Shown in pieces: positions 6,704-7,697 of a DNA stretch of 7,697 nucleotides. Within the stretch, counting starts at the first letter, position 1; every line of letters starts with the position of its first letter. The DNA is from JANRKT01 sp033763355 (GTDB taxonomy: Bacteria > Bacteroidota > Bacteroidia > Chitinophagales > Chitinophagaceae): positions 1 through 7,697 of the forward strand of contig JANRKT010000074.1 in assembly GCA_033763355.1 (NCBI GenBank), written 5' to 3'. The notes beneath the pieces were generated by a model. That model was not told the DNA's origin. It searched no databases and saw nothing but the letters and a program-made list of their open reading frames with translations. Position numbers and translations under genes: made by a program.

Positions 6704-7697
6704 TTAAAAATCCAGTCCCAAACCAAAATACCAGTAAGGTTTTCCTTTAAAGAATACACCCATGGGCCAGCCAGCATCAAGGCGAAGGAAATAGCCCAGC
6801 AATGTGCTCCTCACCCCAAATCCGTACCCCCCTACAAAGGGGCCAATACCCCCGGTTTGAATAAGGAATGTAACAGGCGGGTTACCATAAATTGTACTTG
6901 GCCGCTTAACTTTTGATATGGGCCCGTTCCATGCCGTACCCAAATCAATAAACTGTGTTAATTGAAAATTGCGGAGAAAGGCATTGTTAACAGGGCGGTT
7001 AAAGAAAGTAGTAAATATTGGCAAACGGAATTCGCTGTTCAGCACAATGGCGTTGTTGCCATTGGCTACATTTTGCTGATGGCCACGCAGGTTTACAGCA
7101 AGCGACTGGTAAGCGTATGTTTCATTGTCGTTGGGGCGGTTGGCATTATTGAATTTTGGAGAAATCCAGCTGTCAACACCGCCGAGATAATAAATTACTT
7201 TCTGGCTTCCCCATGAAAAATCTGCGGCGCCGCGGGCAGCCCATATAAAATTTCTGTAAATAGGATAATAATAGCGTATGTCAGTGCCGGCATTAAATGT
7301 ATAACGCCCTTCCTGGTTTCCTTTTACCATTCTAGATGCAATGTCAATATAAAACTTATACCTTAAACCATTCCATATGTTCAAGGCAGGGGTAGTACTG
7401 TTATCATGAACATATTCAAGCCTGGCAAGTGCAAAACGCAGAAGGGTATCCTTGAACTGCGTGGCAGGAGGAAAGTTGGCGTCTGTTTTAATCACAACCC
7501 TGTCGCTGCGGTAACCAACCATTGCCCTCACACTTCTTATTACATCCCAGGGATATGAAAAGTTGACCTGGTAAAGATTAGAATAAAGGCGGTTGAACAA
7601 CTGGCTTTTTATATCCCCTGCTTCAAATATGGGGTAATTTTCAAAAGTTGACCGGTAATAAGTGAGGCCCCAGTCAATCCTTTTTCTAAGGTTCTGG
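6704..7697 (-). CDS. Omp85/D15-like outer-membrane barrel protein, C-terminal part (5' end outside window)
   Basis: The minus-strand frame is open from the right edge to the TAA at 6706-6704, showing 330 C-terminal residues. A TTG at 7600 is not the start: coding sequence continues upstream of it (RIDWGLTYYRSTFENYPIFEAGD). The barrel features resemble the surface-antigen D15/Omp85 superfamily: amphipathic aromatic strands throughout, LRGH at visible residues 203-206 in the place of the VRGF/Y loop motif, NSEFRLPIF just after it, QFIDLGTAW (247-255), then GGYGFGVRSTLLGYFLRLDAGWP (289-311) and a final strand ending in phenylalanine, the usual BAM recognition signal. The N-terminal domains, which would separate a BamA/TamA-like protein from a Bacteroidota barrel with a TolB-like propeller, are not in the window. 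The visible sequence before the barrel is too short to decide. It converges on the ferritin-like gene. Confidence 0.8.
   Translation of the reverse strand, partial: QNLRKRIDWGLTYYRSTFENYPIFEAGDIKSQLFNRLYSNLYQVNFSYPWDVIRSVRAMVGYRSDRVVIKTDANFPPATQFKDTLLRFALARLEYVHDNSTTPALNIWNGLRYKFYIDIASRMVKGNQEGRYTFNAGTDIRYYYPIYRNFIWAARGAADFSWGSQKVIYYLGGVDSWISPKFNNANRPNDNETYAYQSLAVNLRGHQQNVANGNNAIVLNSEFRLPIFTTFFNRPVNNAFLRNFQLTQFIDLGTAWNGPISKVKRPSTIYGNPPVTFLIQTGGIGPFVGGYGFGVRSTLLGYFLRLDAGWPMGVFFKGKPYWYFGLGLDF

Noticed and set aside
6683..7216. Plus-strand open frames at 6683-6916 and 6962-7216
   Set aside because: Both are antisense to the outer-membrane barrel gene, whose minus-strand translation is convincing; no start signals or family features are seen.
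7598..7600. TTG at 7600 as the start of the Omp85-like gene
   Set aside because: The frame continues upstream to the window edge with barrel-like sequence (WGLTYYRSTFENYPIFEAGD), so the gene is cut by the window.

Overview
The window looks like chromosomal DNA of a Bacteroidota species, most likely Chitinophagaceae or a close relative. This rests on protein content: a DUF5686 outer-membrane protein with an N-terminal carboxypeptidase-regulatory-like domain, CreD next to a small winged-helix regulator, and DUF1361. It also rests on the near absence of Shine-Dalgarno sequences and on promoter-like boxes of the Bacteroidota type (TTTG, then TAnnTTTG). Genus-level placement is inference.

Layout. 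(1) Positions 1-2297, minus strand: a large DUF5686 outer-membrane protein whose C-terminus lies beyond the left edge. (2) Positions 2298-2422: a divergent promoter region. (3) Positions 2423-4805, plus strand: a six-helix membrane protein of unknown function, a 99-residue winged-helix regulator 18 bases later, then creD. (4) Positions 4917-6653, plus strand: a tight cluster of a DgkA-type lipid kinase, a DUF1361 membrane protein (ATGA overlap) and a ferritin-like diiron protein. (5) Positions 6654-6685: a hairpin terminator between convergent genes. (6) Positions 6704-7697, minus strand: the C-terminal barrel of an Omp85/D15-like outer-membrane protein whose N-terminus lies beyond the right edge.

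The most notable signal is a 23-base element present twice, at 2400-2422 directly against the start codon of the six-helix protein and at 3414-3436 just upstream of creD. The copies match at 21 of 23 positions. The two differing bases are the centre of a palindrome (AAAG-CG-CTTT in one, AAAG-TA-CTTT in the other), so symmetry is kept in both. The element also has CTTTG-tattt-CAAAG dyad symmetry. The simplest reading is an operator for the winged-helix regulator encoded between the two sites, making a small self-regulated envelope regulon in which a one-component repressor takes the place that the two-component system CreBC has in enterobacteria.

Almost every gene here acts in or on the cell envelope. 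No RNA genes, mobile elements, CRISPR arrays or gene-free stretches over 300 bases were seen.
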